A DNA stretch of 64,000 nucleotides from Pseudaminobacter soli (ex Li et al. 2025) (GCF_003012705.1 NZ_PXYL01000005.1:291010-355009); one strand, 5' to 3'. Counted from the first letter of the stretch, positions 44,099-53,135 are shown. Numbers and translations: made by a program. The notes: generated from the sequence alone by a model not told the origin.

Positions 44099-45522
44099 GC
44101 ACTGAAAAGACCCAGGTCGACTGGCGGGCATTGTGGGCCAGCGGCGACCTTGCCCGCTTCGTCTTCATCTCGCTTGGCATTCTGCTGCACGCCACCAACG
44201 AGACCATGGTGGCGACCGTCATGCCGGCCATGGTCGGCGAACTCTCTGGCGTCGAGCTCGTCGGCTGGTCGCTCGCGATCTACGAGATCGGCGCCATCGT
44301 GGCGGGTGCTGCCGCCGGGCGCCTGGTCACCTATGTGCCGCTGCGCACCAACATGGTGGTCGCGGCACTGCTTTACGCAACCGGCGCCGTCGTCTGTGCC
44401 TTGGCGCCTTCCATGCCCGTGTTCCTGACCGGCCGGCTGATCGAGGGTCTCGGCGGCGGTGCGCTGGTGTCGCTGGCCTTCGTTTCGGTCGAGCGGCTGT
44501 TTCCGCGCAACATCTGGCCGCAGCTTTTTGGCGTCATGTCGGCGGTCTGGGGCGTCGCCGCCTTCAGCGGCCCCATGCTCGGTGCAGTGATCGCCCAGCT
44601 GCTTTCCTGGCGTTGGGCCTTCGGCATATTCTTCTTCGGCGGCGGCGGCATGGCGCTGGCCTGCTTTGCGGTGCTGCGCGGCCCTGCGGCGACGCGCCGT
44701 CAGGCCGCCACCGGCACGCTGCCGCCCTTCCCCTTCGTAGCGCTCGCCACGCTGGCGGCCAGCGTGGTGCTGATCGCGCTCGCCGGCGTGCGCATCGAAT
44801 TGCTACGCTCGTCCGTGCTGCTCGTCCTGGGCCTTGCCGGGCTCGGCCTGTTCTTCGCTCTCGATGCGCGCAAGCCCCTGTCGCGGCTCTTCCCTTCACG
44901 CCCCTTCGACTGGCACACGCCCGTCGGCAGCGGGATGATCATGGTGGCCGCCTTCTCGATCGCGACCTGTTCCTTCACGGTCTACGGCCCTCTGCTGCTC
45001 ACCAGCCTGCACGGCATCTCGCTGCTCACCAGCGGCTACATCATCGCCGCCGAGTCGATCGCCTGGTCCATCCTGTCGATCGCCGTCGCCAACGCACCCG
45101 TGCATCGCGAGAAGACAATCATCGTGACGGGCGCAGCCATGATCGCCGCCGGCGTCGCGGGCTTCGCCTACGCGGTGCCGTCGGGCTCCATCCCGCTGAT
45201 CCTGTTCTGCGCCCTGTTGCAAGGCGGAGGTTTCGGCATGGCCTGGCCGTTCGTCACGCGCGTCATCGTCGCTGCCGCAAAGCCTGCGGAAAGCACCGTC
45301 GCCTCCTCGGCCGTGCCGACCATGCAGCGCATCGGCTATGCGGTGGGCGCCGCTTCCAGCGGCATCATCGCCAATGCCGCCGGCTTTGCCGAGGGATTGT
45401 CAGGCGATACCGCGCGGCATGTGGCGAGCTGGCTTTTCATCGCCTTCGTGCCGTTGACGCTGATCGGCGTGAGCGCGGCGGTCCGCCTGATCAGGCGGCC
45501 GGGAGCACCGGCCGTCGCTTGA
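44095..45522 (+). CDS. MFS transporter (DHA2-like exporter)
   Basis: 475 residues with about 14 hydrophobic segments. The N-terminal helix contains 'ISLGILLHATNETMVATVMP' in part, typical of DHA2-like drug exporters (motif 'LDxTIVNVALP' position). 'GRLIEGLGGGALVSLAFVSV' in part is the second-helix-region motif. The start overlaps the regulator stop by four bases, so expression is coupled to the cysteine-rich regulator. Proposed role: efflux of a redox-active compound, metal chelate or thiol-reactive drug; this is inference from the regulator, not from the carrier itself. The stop codon lies within a perfect hairpin (45508-45529). Confidence 0.88.
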   Translation: MSTEKTQVDWRALWASGDLARFVFISLGILLHATNETMVATVMPAMVGELSGVELVGWSLAIYEIGAIVAGAAAGRLVTYVPLRTNMVVAALLYATGAVVCALAPSMPVFLTGRLIEGLGGGALVSLAFVSVERLFPRNIWPQLFGVMSAVWGVAAFSGPMLGAVIAQLLSWRWAFGIFFFGGGGMALACFAVLRGPAATRRQAATGTLPPFPFVALATLAASVVLIALAGVRIELLRSSVLLVLGLAGLGLFFALDARKPLSRLFPSRPFDWHTPVGSGMIMVAAFSIATCSFTVYGPLLLTSLHGISLLTSGYIIAAESIAWSILSIAVANAPVHREKTIIVTGAAMIAAGVAGFAYAVPSGSIPLILFCALLQGGGFGMAWPFVTRVIVAAAKPAESTVASSAVPTMQRIGYAVGAASSGIIANAAGFAEGLSGDTARHVASWLFIAFVPLTLIGVSAAVRLIRRPGAPAVA

Positions 45523-45529
45523 CGGCCGG
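45508..45529. terminator. Bidirectional hairpin between convergent genes
   Basis: CCGGCCGTC-GCTT-GACGGCCGG is a perfect nine-base stem; the TGA of the MFS gene sits at the loop/stem edge. There is no U-run on either side. The next gene (ABC permease, complement) stops 15 bases away. Confidence 0.55.
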
Positions 45530-45543
45530 GCAAAGGTCAAAGG

Positions 45544-46380
45544 TCAGCGCTTGTAGCCCTTGCCGTAATGCGCCTCGAGCCTGGCCTGCACCATTTCGAA
45601 CATGAAGGACAGGATCCAGTAGATCAGCGCCGCCGTCGTCAGCATCTCGATATAGCGATAGCTGGCGCGGCCGAAGGACTGGGCGAGGAACATGATCTCC
45701 CACACGCCCATCACCGAGATCAGGGACGAATCCTTCAGCATGGCTATGAACTGCGAGCCCGTAGGCGGGATGACGATGCGCATCGCCTGCGGCAACACGA
45801 TCTTCCACATGATCTGCAGCCGATGCAGGCCGAGCGAAGCGCCCGCCTCACGCTGCCCCAGCGGCACCGACAGGATGCCCGAGCGGAAAATCTCACTGAG
45901 ATAGGCGCCATAGTTCAGCGACAGCGCAATGATGCCCGACGGAATCGCAGCGGGCACCGGCCCGATCTGCGGCAGGCCGAGATAGATCAGGAAGATCTGC
46001 ACCAGGAGCGGCGTGCCGCGGAAGAACGACGTGTAGAAGGTCGACAGACCGTAGAACACGGCGCTATTCGACAGCCGCGCCAAGGACGACAGAAGCCCGA
46101 GCACGATCGACGCCGCTATGGCGAAGAAGCACACGAACAGTGTCAGCGCCGCGCCCTGGATAAAACCGTCCTTGGTCAGCTTGAAGCCGGCGACTGCCGG
46201 GAACTTGTCGACGATGAAGGGAAAATCGAGACCGAAGCTCAGGAAGAACAGCACGAACAGCGCTAACAGCACCGCCCAGACGCCAGCCACCCTGAGCTGA
46301 AAGAACCGGCCTCGCTTGTCGGTGACCTTGGGCGGGAGAAGCGTCCCGCCCTCGGTTGCCTCGATTGTCTCGCTTGCCAC
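45544..46380 (-). CDS. Amino acid ABC transporter permease (HisMQ/GltK family)
   Basis: 278 residues from a GTG at 46380. A hydrophobic segment ('VWAVLLALFVLFFLSFGL'-like) precedes a typical permease body. 'FFRGTPLLVQIFLIYLGLPQ' is the conserved region of polar-amino-acid permeases, and 'EAGASLGLHRLQIMWKIVLP' in part is the EAA loop. The gene starts 4 bases after the binding-protein stop; there is no good Shine-Dalgarno, so translation is likely coupled. Only one permease and no ATPase are in the window, so the channel may be a homodimer and the ATPase shared. Confidence 0.9.
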   Translation of the reverse strand: MASETIEATEGGTLLPPKVTDKRGRFFQLRVAGVWAVLLALFVLFFLSFGLDFPFIVDKFPAVAGFKLTKDGFIQGAALTLFVCFFAIAASIVLGLLSSLARLSNSAVFYGLSTFYTSFFRGTPLLVQIFLIYLGLPQIGPVPAAIPSGIIALSLNYGAYLSEIFRSGILSVPLGQREAGASLGLHRLQIMWKIVLPQAMRIVIPPTGSQFIAMLKDSSLISVMGVWEIMFLAQSFGRASYRYIEMLTTAALIYWILSFMFEMVQARLEAHYGKGYKR

Positions 46381-46384
46381 CAGA

Positions 46385-47224
46385 TTACTGCTTGCTGGAG
46401 ATGTCCTTGCCGACCCACTTCTCGGAGATCTTGGCCAGCGTGCCGTCGGCCTCCATGGCCGTGAAGATTTCCTTGATCTTGGCGTCCCATTCCGGATCGC
46501 CCTTGTCCACGGCAACCCAGATCGGCTCGGCATAGAGCGTGTCGCCCACGATCTTGAACTTGCCGCCGGATTTCTCGACGCGCTCCTTGGCGGTCAGATA
46601 GCCGCTGACGATCGCATCGAGACGCTTGCCGCTGCCGAGCGCCAGATCCTGGAACGCGGTATCCTCGGAATCGTAGGGCACGGCGGTCGCGTCGGCGAAG
46701 GGGAACTCCGGCTTCACCGGGTCCACGCCGGGGACGTCGATGACCAGCTGCCTTTCGATGTATTTCTCATAGGTCGTTCCGGCTTCGGCGCCGAGCTTCT
46801 TGCCGTTCAGGTCGGCGGCGGTCTTGATGTCGGTGTTGTCGCTGTTGACGACGATGACGGCCGGCGCGGCATAGTACTCGTTGGTGAAATCGAGCACTTC
46901 GGCGCGCTCCTTAGTCGGCGTCATCGAGCAGATGCAGATGTCCCAGCGGCCCTTCCAGTTGCCGGCGGTGATGATCGCCCAGGACGGCGTCTCGACCTTG
47001 AACTCGACGCCGAGGCGCTTGGCGAATTCCTTGGCCACGTCGATGTCGAAGCCGTCCATCTCGCCCTTGTCGTTCATGAAGGAGAACGGCGGATAGGCCT
47101 GGTCGGTTACTTCGAGGAGAACCTTGTTCTTCATCACGCGATCCAGCGTCTCGCCGGCCTGAGCCGAAGCGACACCCGCCATCACGCAGCCCAGTGCGGC
47201 TGCCGCTGCAACAATCCGTTTCAT
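46385..47224 (-). CDS. Periplasmic amino acid-binding protein (SBP_bac_3)
   Basis: 279 residues from the ATG at 47224, preceded by GGGAA. Signal peptide 'MKRIVAAAAALGCVMAGVAS' with 'AQA|GE' cleavage at about residue 23. The mature protein has the family 3 look: 'LLEVTDQAYPPFSFMNDKGE' in part, 'GFDIDVAKEFAKRLGVEFKV' in part, and 'DAIVSGYLTAKERVEKSGGK' in part. These bind polar amino acids or related compounds. It forms an importer with the permease downstream. Longer frame to 47338 is unlikely because the signal peptide would be internal. Confidence 0.92.
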   Translation of the reverse strand: MKRIVAAAAALGCVMAGVASAQAGETLDRVMKNKVLLEVTDQAYPPFSFMNDKGEMDGFDIDVAKEFAKRLGVEFKVETPSWAIITAGNWKGRWDICICSMTPTKERAEVLDFTNEYYAAPAVIVVNSDNTDIKTAADLNGKKLGAEAGTTYEKYIERQLVIDVPGVDPVKPEFPFADATAVPYDSEDTAFQDLALGSGKRLDAIVSGYLTAKERVEKSGGKFKIVGDTLYAEPIWVAVDKGDPEWDAKIKEIFTAMEADGTLAKISEKWVGKDISSKQ

Positions 47225-47350
47225 TGTTCGATTTCCCATTTTTGTGCTCATGGCCTGCGTTCCCGACGCTCGATACCGGTCTTGCGTGCCGGCTTGGCCA
47301 ATTTCAACCATGTCTATCCAGACCCGGCAAGCTGTCAAATGCCGCCGCGC

Positions 47351-47381
47351 AAGAAAAAGGGGCCGGCTAAGCCGACCCCTT
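47351..47381 (-). terminator. Terminator of the pnt operon
   Basis: On the complement AAGGGGTCGGC pairs with GCCGGCCCCTT across TTA with one mismatch, followed by TTTTCTT. It is 18 bases past the pntB stop. Confidence 0.9.
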
Positions 47382-47398
47382 CAGGATTTCTCGATGCG

Positions 47399-48799
47399 TC
47401 AATGGTCCATTGCCTTGACGATTTCTTCGGTCATCTTCTTGGCGTCGCCAAGAAGCATCATCGTGCCGTCCTTATAGAACAGCGTATTGTCGATGCCGGC
47501 ATAGCCGGAGCCGAGAGAGCGCTTGACGAACAGGCAGGTACGCGCCTTGTCGACGTCGAGGATCGGCATGCCGTAGATGGGCGAAGACTTGTCGTCGCGG
47601 GCCGACGGGTTGGTCACGTCGTTGGCGCCGATAACGTAAGCCACGTCGGCCTGCGCGAACTCCGAGTTGATGTCCTCGAGCTCGAACACTTCGTCGTAAG
47701 GCACGTTGGCTTCGGCCAGCAGCACGTTCATGTGGCCGGGCATGCGGCCGGCGACCGGGTGGATGGCGTATTTCACTTCGACGCCATTGGCCTTCAGCTT
47801 GTCGGCCATTTCGCGCAAGGCGTGCTGCGCCTGCGCCACCGCCATGCCGTAGCCCGGCACGATGATGACCTTCTGCGCATTCATCATCAGATAGGCCGCA
47901 TCGTCGGCCGAGCCCTGCTTGACAGTGCGCTCGACGCCGTCGCCAGCGCCCACCGCAGCCGTCTCGCCGCCGAAGCCGCCGAGGATGACCGAGATGAAGG
48001 AGCGGTTCATGCCCTTGCACATGATGTAGGACAGGATCGCACCCGACGAGCCGACCAGCGCACCGGTGATGATCAGCGCCAGATTGCCCAGCGTGAAGCC
48101 AAGCGCTGCCGCAGCCCAACCCGAATAGGAGTTGAGCATCGACACCACCACCGGCATGTCGGCGCCGCCGATCGGGATGATGAGCAGCACGCCCAGCGCC
48201 AGCGAAAGCAACACGATCAGCCAGAACACGAAATGGCTCTGGGTCAGCACCAGCGTCACGATCAGGGCCACCAGCGCCGCGCCCAGCGCGATATTGATGA
48301 GGTGGCGCGCCGGCAGCATGATCGGCTTGCCCGACATGCGGCCATCGAGCTTCAGGAAAGCGATGACCGAACCGGTGAAGGTGATGGCGCCGATGGCGAC
48401 GCCAAGGCTCATTTCCACCAGCGCCTGGCCGTGGATGGCACCGGCCGAACCGATGCCGAAGCTTTCGGGCGCATACATCGCAGCCGCGGCCACCATCACG
48501 GCGGCAAAGCCGACGAGGCTGTGGAAGGCAGCAACCAGCTGGGGCATCGCGGTCATGGCGATGCGCCTGGCCACCACCGCGCCCACGGAGCCACCGATGA
48601 CAAGCCCGAGCACGATCAGGCCAAAGCCGCCGAACGAAGGAGTGGCTAGCGCCAGCGTGGTGGCGATGGCGATCGCCATGCCGATCATGCCGTAGATATT
48701 GCCCTGCCGGCTGGTCGTCGGATGCGACAGGCCGCGCAGCGCCAGGATGAACAGGATGCCGGAGACGAGATAGAGGAAGGAAGCGAAGTTGGCGTTCAC
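47399..48799 (-). CDS. pntB: NAD(P) transhydrogenase beta subunit
   Basis: 466 residues from a GTG at 48799. The N-terminal half has about nine membrane helices with 'ISVILGGFGGETAAVGAGDG' in part at the end of the membrane region. The C-terminal NADP-binding domain (dIII) has 'VIIVPGYGMAVAQAQHALRE' in part, 'VKYAIHPVAGRMPGHMNVLL' in part and 'YVIGANDVTNPSARDDKSSP' in part, all family hallmarks. It couples proton entry to reduction of NADP+ by NADH. Last of three genes; starts two bases before... the pntAb stop is at 48801, so the genes are adjacent and co-transcribed. Confidence 0.96.
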   Translation of the reverse strand: MNANFASFLYLVSGILFILALRGLSHPTTSRQGNIYGMIGMAIAIATTLALATPSFGGFGLIVLGLVIGGSVGAVVARRIAMTAMPQLVAAFHSLVGFAAVMVAAAAMYAPESFGIGSAGAIHGQALVEMSLGVAIGAITFTGSVIAFLKLDGRMSGKPIMLPARHLINIALGAALVALIVTLVLTQSHFVFWLIVLLSLALGVLLIIPIGGADMPVVVSMLNSYSGWAAAALGFTLGNLALIITGALVGSSGAILSYIMCKGMNRSFISVILGGFGGETAAVGAGDGVERTVKQGSADDAAYLMMNAQKVIIVPGYGMAVAQAQHALREMADKLKANGVEVKYAIHPVAGRMPGHMNVLLAEANVPYDEVFELEDINSEFAQADVAYVIGANDVTNPSARDDKSSPIYGMPILDVDKARTCLFVKRSLGSGYAGIDNTLFYKDGTMMLLGDAKKMTEEIVKAMDH

Positions 48800-48800
48800 G

Positions 48801-49229
48801 TCACTTTTCCTTCTTCTTGTACATGGCCAGCATGCGCTGGGTGACGAGGAAGCCGCCGAAGATGTTGACCGAAACCAGCATGAGAGCGACGAAGCCGAAG
48901 CCGGTGGCCAGGCCCGAGGCTGCGATGCCGACGGCCAGAAGCGCGCCCACCACGATCACCGAGGAGATCGCATTGGTCACCGCCATCAGCGGCGTGTGCA
49001 GCGCAGGCGTCACCGACCACACCACATAGTAGCCGACGAAGATTGCCAGCACGAAGATGGCGAAGCGGAAGACGAACGGATCGATCGCCCCGCCGGAAAC
49101 CGCATGCGCGGCAGCGCCGGCTGCCTCCGCCGCGCCCTGTCCATGCACCAGATCCTGTACGCCGAGGCGCACCGCCGCGACCGCCTGGTCGAGCTGGTCG
49201 AGCGCCTGTTCGAGAGAGGTCTTTTCCAT
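48801..49229 (-). CDS. pntAb: NAD(P) transhydrogenase alpha-2 subunit (membrane part)
   Basis: 142 residues from the ATG at 49229, which overlaps the stop of pntAa by one base. It has a polar N-terminus ('[20 protein letters not shown]') and three to four membrane helices, with '[20 protein letters not shown]' in part, the signature of the PntA membrane domain. In three-gene transhydrogenases the alpha subunit is split; this is the membrane half. It sits between pntAa and pntB as expected. Confidence 0.93.
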   Translation of the reverse strand: MEKTSLEQALDQLDQAVAAVRLGVQDLVHGQGAAEAAGAAAHAVSGGAIDPFVFRFAIFVLAIFVGYYVVWSVTPALHTPLMAVTNAISSVIVVGALLAVGIAASGLATGFGFVALMLVSVNIFGGFLVTQRMLAMYKKKEK

Positions 49230-50500
49230 CACGCATCCCCCTTGGACTTCTTGACCGCAGGTTTTTTGGCCGCCGCCGGTTTCTTGGCAGCCGCCGGTTT
49301 GGCGACCTTAGGCTTTGCCGGCTCAGCCTTCTCCGGCTCGGCCTTCGCCGCAGGCTCGGCCACGACGACATTGGCAAATGCCGGATGTACGACCTTGCCA
49401 CCGTCAGTCAGCATGGTGGCCTTGACCAGCTCGTCTTCGCGGTTGATCGCCAGCTGCTTTGTTCCCTTGTCGACCATGGTCTCAAGGAAGGCATAGAGGT
49501 TTTTGGCGTAGAGCAGCGAAGCCGATGCCGCGACACGGCCCGACACGTTGAGATGGCCGACGATCTTGACGCCATTGTCGGTAGTCACGACCTTGCCAGG
49601 AACTGCGCCCTCGACATTGCCGCCACGCTCGACGGCCAGATCGACCAGCACCGAACCCGGCTTCATCGAAGCGACCATCGCGGCCGAAACCAGCTTGGGA
49701 GCCGGCCGGCCGGGGATCAGCGCGGTGGTGATGACGATGTCCTGCTTGGCAATGTGCTCGGCCGTAAGCGTGGCCTGCTTTGCCTGGTATTCCTTGGACA
49801 TTTCCTTGGCGTAGCCGCCGGCCGTTTCGGCCGCCTTGAACTCCTCGTCCTCGACGGCGAGGAATTTCGCACCTAGCGAAGCGACCTGCTCCTTGGCGGC
49901 AGGGCGAACGTCGGTGGCGGTGACGACAGCGCCTAGCCGGCGCGCGGTAGCGATGGCCTGCAGGCCGGCAACGCCGACGCCCATGATGAACACCTTGGCC
50001 GCGGGCACGGTGCCGGCCGCCGTCATCATCATCGGCAGCGCGCGGTCATATTCGGCCGCCGCATCGATCACCGCCTGATAGCCGGCGAGATTGGCCTGCG
50101 AGGACAGAACGTCCATCACCTGCGCCCGGGTGATGCGCGGCATGAATTCCATGGAGAAGGCGGTGATGCCGGCCTTGGCCATCGCGGCGACCGCCGCGTC
50201 GTTGCCATATGGATCCATGATGGCGATGACCGCCGCGCCGGATTTGTAGCCCTTGAGCTCGGCATCGGTCGGGCGGCGCACTTTCAGCACGACGTCGGCC
50301 TTGGCCGCGTCGGCGGTCTTGCCGATCTTTGCGCCGGCAGTGGTGAAATCGGCGTCGGTGATGCGCGAGCCGAGGCCAGCGGCGGCTTCGACGATCACGT
50401 CGAAGCCAAGGCCGGTCAGCCGTTTCACCGTTTCAGGAGATGCCGCAACGCGCGGCTCGGAAGGATCGATTTCCTTCGGAATAAAGATCGTCTGCGTCAC
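49229..50500 (-). CDS. pntAa: NAD(P) transhydrogenase alpha-1 subunit (NAD-binding part)
   Basis: 423 residues from a GTG at 50500 with GAGGGG before it. Two alanine-dehydrogenase-like domains: '[19 protein letters not shown]' in part at the N-terminus, '[20 protein letters not shown]' in part, the NAD-binding '[20 protein letters not shown]' (about residues 170-189) and '[12 protein letters not shown]'. After about residue 375 it ends in an Ala/Lys/Pro-rich stretch with repeats of 'KPAAAKK' (about 45 residues), longer than the usual end. It forms dI of the transhydrogenase and is upstream of pntAb. The Cox IV-like gene precedes it by 85 bases. Confidence 0.95.
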   Translation of the reverse strand: MTQTIFIPKEIDPSEPRVAASPETVKRLTGLGFDVIVEAAAGLGSRITDADFTTAGAKIGKTADAAKADVVLKVRRPTDAELKGYKSGAAVIAIMDPYGNDAAVAAMAKAGITAFSMEFMPRITRAQVMDVLSSQANLAGYQAVIDAAAEYDRALPMMMTAAGTVPAAKVFIMGVGVAGLQAIATARRLGAVVTATDVRPAAKEQVASLGAKFLAVEDEEFKAAETAGGYAKEMSKEYQAKQATLTAEHIAKQDIVITTALIPGRPAPKLVSAAMVASMKPGSVLVDLAVERGGNVEGAVPGKVVTTDNGVKIVGHLNVSGRVAASASLLYAKNLYAFLETMVDKGTKQLAINREDELVKATMLTDGGKVVHPAFANVVVAEPAAKAEPEKAEPAKPKVAKPAAAKKPAAAKKPAVKKSKGDA

Positions 50501-50585
50501 GGCGCGGGCCCCCTCGGCTAAAACACCACCGGCGCGGCCCGGCACGGCGCCGGGCCCAGCGCCTCAAGACGAAAGACTGTGCTGC

Positions 50586-50813
50586 TTAGCGGAGGATGAA
50601 ACCGCCGATGGCACAGATGACGATGAAGAGAACGGTCGCGGAGAAGAAGCCGGCAGTGGTGAAGAACCCGAAGGCCATCGCAATCATGAGAGCCACGCAG
50701 ACGAGCGTGCCGTACTTGGCCATCGTCAGGAACGTGGCATAGGTGCGTTCATGTTCGTGATAGTCCATCTGGGCGCCCGTTTCGACCGGACCGGCAGGCG
50801 AATGGTCAGCCAT
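50586..50813 (-). CDS. aa3-type cytochrome c oxidase subunit IV-like small membrane protein
   Basis: 75 residues from the ATG at 50813, with a near-perfect TAGGAGGT before it. A short soluble start has 'MDYHEHERTYATFLTMAKYG' in part, the conserved His/Glu/Arg cluster of the bacterial subunit IV family (PF07835), followed by two hydrophobic helices. Such proteins are accessory to aa3 oxidases, yet this gene stands with pntAa-pntAb-pntB. That arrangement is frequent in Hyphomicrobiales and may reflect co-regulation with respiration. Confidence 0.85.
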   Translation of the reverse strand: MADHSPAGPVETGAQMDYHEHERTYATFLTMAKYGTLVCVALMIAMAFGFFTTAGFFSATVLFIVICAIGGFILR

Positions 50814-51132
50814 AAAAAAACCTCCTAAAGCTGTTTCTGCGCACATACCGAAAAGCGGCGGCTAGGGCAATGGCCGTGATGTCGCTATGCCCCGCCGAGG
50901 ACGGGTCTGGCGGATAAATTCGCTCGGACGCGACGCCGGTCAGCTCGTTTCGATGCCGAAGGCAGGAAAACCGGCAAATATTGCGTGTGTTATCTACAAC
51001 ATCCAAAGCGGGAATGCAGCGGCTCGCGCATTCGTGTTTTGGCCGGCCAGCTCAAGCTGCTAGACCTCCTGAAAATCTCACCAATCGGCTCCTGCCCTCC
51101 CCGAAGGAAGCGTGTGGCCACCTGGAACGAGC
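50814..51132. other. Intergenic region upstream of the Cox IV-like/pnt operon
   Basis: About 320 bases between divergent genes. It holds the ribosome site of the Cox IV-like gene at the left end and presumably both promoters. I see no strong palindrome, repeat or convincing small frame. Confidence 0.4.
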
Positions 51133-51804
51133 ATGACGCATTCGAAGCTTCGCACCCTGGCGAGCGCCATGTGCCTCGCCTCCGCCACCCTGCCGCTCGC
51201 GCAAGCGGCGCAGGCATCCGACACGCCCTTGATCTGGACGCCGAGCCAGACATCGGACTCATCCTATGCCATGCGCATGGGCAGCCATCTGCCGACGGAG
51301 CTGGAGGCCAGCGCCGGCGCGGAGATCAGCTTCACTGGCTTTCAGAGCGATCTCGCTCCCGCCCGCACGGCGAACCCGGTGAAATTCTGGAGTTCGGTGA
51401 GACTGCCATCAAACAGGAAAGACGGCGGCGACGCGCAGATCGAGGTCAGGCTGAACGGCCTCACCGGCCGGCGGTCCGTCTGGCTGAGCAAGTCACTCTC
51501 GCTGGACCTGACGCCCGATCTGGCGGCGCAGATCGAAGACCTCTACAGCCTCGACTACGACCGCACCGCCAGCGACCGCCGCGTCGACGCCCGCGCCAGC
51601 AAGACCATCCGTGTCCTTTCCAAGACCAAGGGAACAGCGCTGTTCGCGCGCAGCACCCGCTCGACCAGGGACCAGGAATGGCAGGCGAGCGTCGGCGTCG
51701 AACAGAAGGTGATGCGTGGCGTCAATCTCAGCGCCAATATCGACAACCTTGCCGCCCAGCGCCCCAGCGGCACCCTGCGCGCCAGCTACGCGCAGCGGTG
51801 GTAA
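51133..51804 (+). CDS. Exported protein of unknown function
   Basis: 223 residues from the ATG at 51133. Signal-like N-terminus 'LASAMCLASATLPLAQAAQA' with cleavage near 'AQA|SD' at about residue 25-27. The mature part is polar, with alternating hydrophobic and charged residues ('AQIEVRLNGLTGRRSVWLSK', 'WQASVGVEQKVMRGVNLSAN') that suggest beta-strands of an outer-membrane or periplasmic protein, and ends 'LRASYAQRW', compatible with a beta-barrel-type C-terminal aromatic signature. I do not recognise the family. It is alone on the plus strand between the Cox IV-like gene and the DUF3096 gene. Confidence 0.7.
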   Translation: MTHSKLRTLASAMCLASATLPLAQAAQASDTPLIWTPSQTSDSSYAMRMGSHLPTELEASAGAEISFTGFQSDLAPARTANPVKFWSSVRLPSNRKDGGDAQIEVRLNGLTGRRSVWLSKSLSLDLTPDLAAQIEDLYSLDYDRTASDRRVDARASKTIRVLSKTKGTALFARSTRSTRDQEWQASVGVEQKVMRGVNLSANIDNLAAQRPSGTLRASYAQRW

Positions 51805-51819
51805 GCCCTTCATAGCGGG

Positions 51820-51969
51820 CTATCCGGCCAAATGCGGAAACAGGCCGACGAGGCCGATGACGATGAGATAGATGGCAACGATATAGTTGAGCAGCCGCGG
51901 CATCACCAAAATGAGGATGCCGGCGATCAGCGAAACAAGTGGCGTTATGGCCAAAGACGAAATGGTCAT
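51820..51969 (-). CDS. DUF3096 small membrane protein
   Basis: 49 residues from the ATG at 51969 with GAGGG before it. It is almost entirely two hydrophobic helices: 'AITPLVSLIAGILILVMPRL' and 'NYIVAIYLIVIGLVGLF'. The 'LxxGILILxxPRLLNYIVAIYL' pattern is that of DUF3096. Role unknown, probably an inner-membrane envelope/stress protein. The longer frame to 52068 is not needed. Confidence 0.75.
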   Translation of the reverse strand: MTISSLAITPLVSLIAGILILVMPRLLNYIVAIYLIVIGLVGLFPHLAG

Positions 51970-52161
51970 CTGGTTTCCCTCTTCACGGACGCCGGCCAAG
52001 GCCGGCGTCGCAACGTCCGAACCGAAGGGTGCAAAAGCGCTAGTGGCAAACTTGCGTCCCCGGACCAAAACGTCGAAGCGGCGAAAGAGTTCACCACAAC
52101 GCTGATTTCGCTGGGAGTAACTTAGCCGGCGGCATAGCTCGCGCCACGCCGCCCCCCGCCC

Positions 52162-52938
52162 TTAGGCGGCGTCGCTGAGATATTTTGCCGTGGGCAGGAT
52201 CGTCAGCGGGGCCACTTCGCCCTTTCCCGGTTTCTGGAAGAGCATCCGCTGTTCCAACGCCGTCGATTTAAAGAACGGAAAGCGCGTGAACGAACGTTCG
52301 CGGATCGCGCTTACATCCGCTCGATAAAGCACGACCTGATAGTTCAGCCCCGGATAATCCCGCATCTCGCCGATCTGCTCGGAACAATAGATGCGCTTGT
52401 AAAAGCCTGCATGCTCTTCCCGGATCGTCGACAGGCAATACGGGGCTTTGAAGTGGAAGCACGCCATGCCTGCAAGGCGCAGGGTGAGATAAGGTATCTG
52501 AGGATAGACGCGAGACCAGTCCGGATCGGCTGCAAAGCGGCTCGGATCGATGAAGCTCGCCCCCTTCGCCAACATCGGCCGAAGGATATCGCCATAAACC
52601 ATGGTCGACGGCGATTCCGGCGTCTCCGCGGTAACATGATGGATGCGGAGCGTGCTGACCAGCGTACCGTCAATGTAGATGCCGAACTTGTAGCAATTCG
52701 GAGTCTCGTCGAGAGCGTCATGGATCGTATGGTCGCTGTTTTCCGAGACCATATCGCTCAACCTATAGGACTTGTATCGCAACCTATAGGCGTCCTCCAG
52801 ATCTTCGCCCGTATCGCAACGGCGATATTCCGTCCGCTCCAGAAGGGCCGACACATTGCGCGCAAAAGCTGAAATTTCCGCGCCAACAGACTGGCCAGAG
52901 CCGGCACTCGTGCCAGCGTTCGCCGCATAATCAGTCAT
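52162..52938 (-). CDS. GNAT-type N-acyltransferase related to N-acyl amino acid synthase FeeM
   Basis: 258 residues. After a Ser/Gly-rich start comes an autoinducer-synthase-like fold: 'YRLRYKSYRLSDMVSENSDH' in part (the R/Y-rich loop, about residues 53-72), 'FGIYIDGTLVSTLRIHHV' (central beta strands), 'DPSRFAADPDWSRVYPQIPY' in part and a 'STIREEHAGFYKRIY' helix. This order of motifs is what I know from FeeM/long-chain N-acyl amino acid synthases and acyl-homoserine-lactone synthases, which use acyl-ACP. Product could be an N-acyl amino acid or a signal. Upstream (53019-53052) is an inverted repeat with a CtrA-like half; the GGDEF-EAL gene reads into it from the same strand. Confidence 0.78.
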   Translation of the reverse strand: MTDYAANAGTSAGSGQSVGAEISAFARNVSALLERTEYRRCDTGEDLEDAYRLRYKSYRLSDMVSENSDHTIHDALDETPNCYKFGIYIDGTLVSTLRIHHVTAETPESPSTMVYGDILRPMLAKGASFIDPSRFAADPDWSRVYPQIPYLTLRLAGMACFHFKAPYCLSTIREEHAGFYKRIYCSEQIGEMRDYPGLNYQVVLYRADVSAIRERSFTRFPFFKSTALEQRMLFQKPGKGEVAPLTILPTAKYLSDAA

Positions 52939-53018
52939 GATTTCCCCGTAATACCCCGCACTGCGCGAAGGGTACTCGCGGCTCCCTATATGTAAAGGTA
53001 AAAATGGAAAACTTATTG

Positions 53019-53052
53019 TTTACCAAGCGTTAAGGTTAATAGCTTTGGTAAA
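53019..53052. promoter_or_regulatory. Inverted repeat/CtrA-like box upstream of the FeeM-like gene
   Basis: TTTACCAA (53019-53026) and TTGGTAAA (53045-53052) are inverted with an 18-base spacer. The left part also reads TTTA-N7-TTAA (53019-53033), one base from a CtrA site. The surrounding 100 bases are AT-rich for this genome. Confidence 0.4.
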
Positions 53053-53135
53053 GGAGCAAGCGCCCGAACGCACGATGCGCCCTCCATATGGGCCGCGCAC
53101 CGATTCCCGACGGTCGGCGCTAAAGCCCGAACCAA

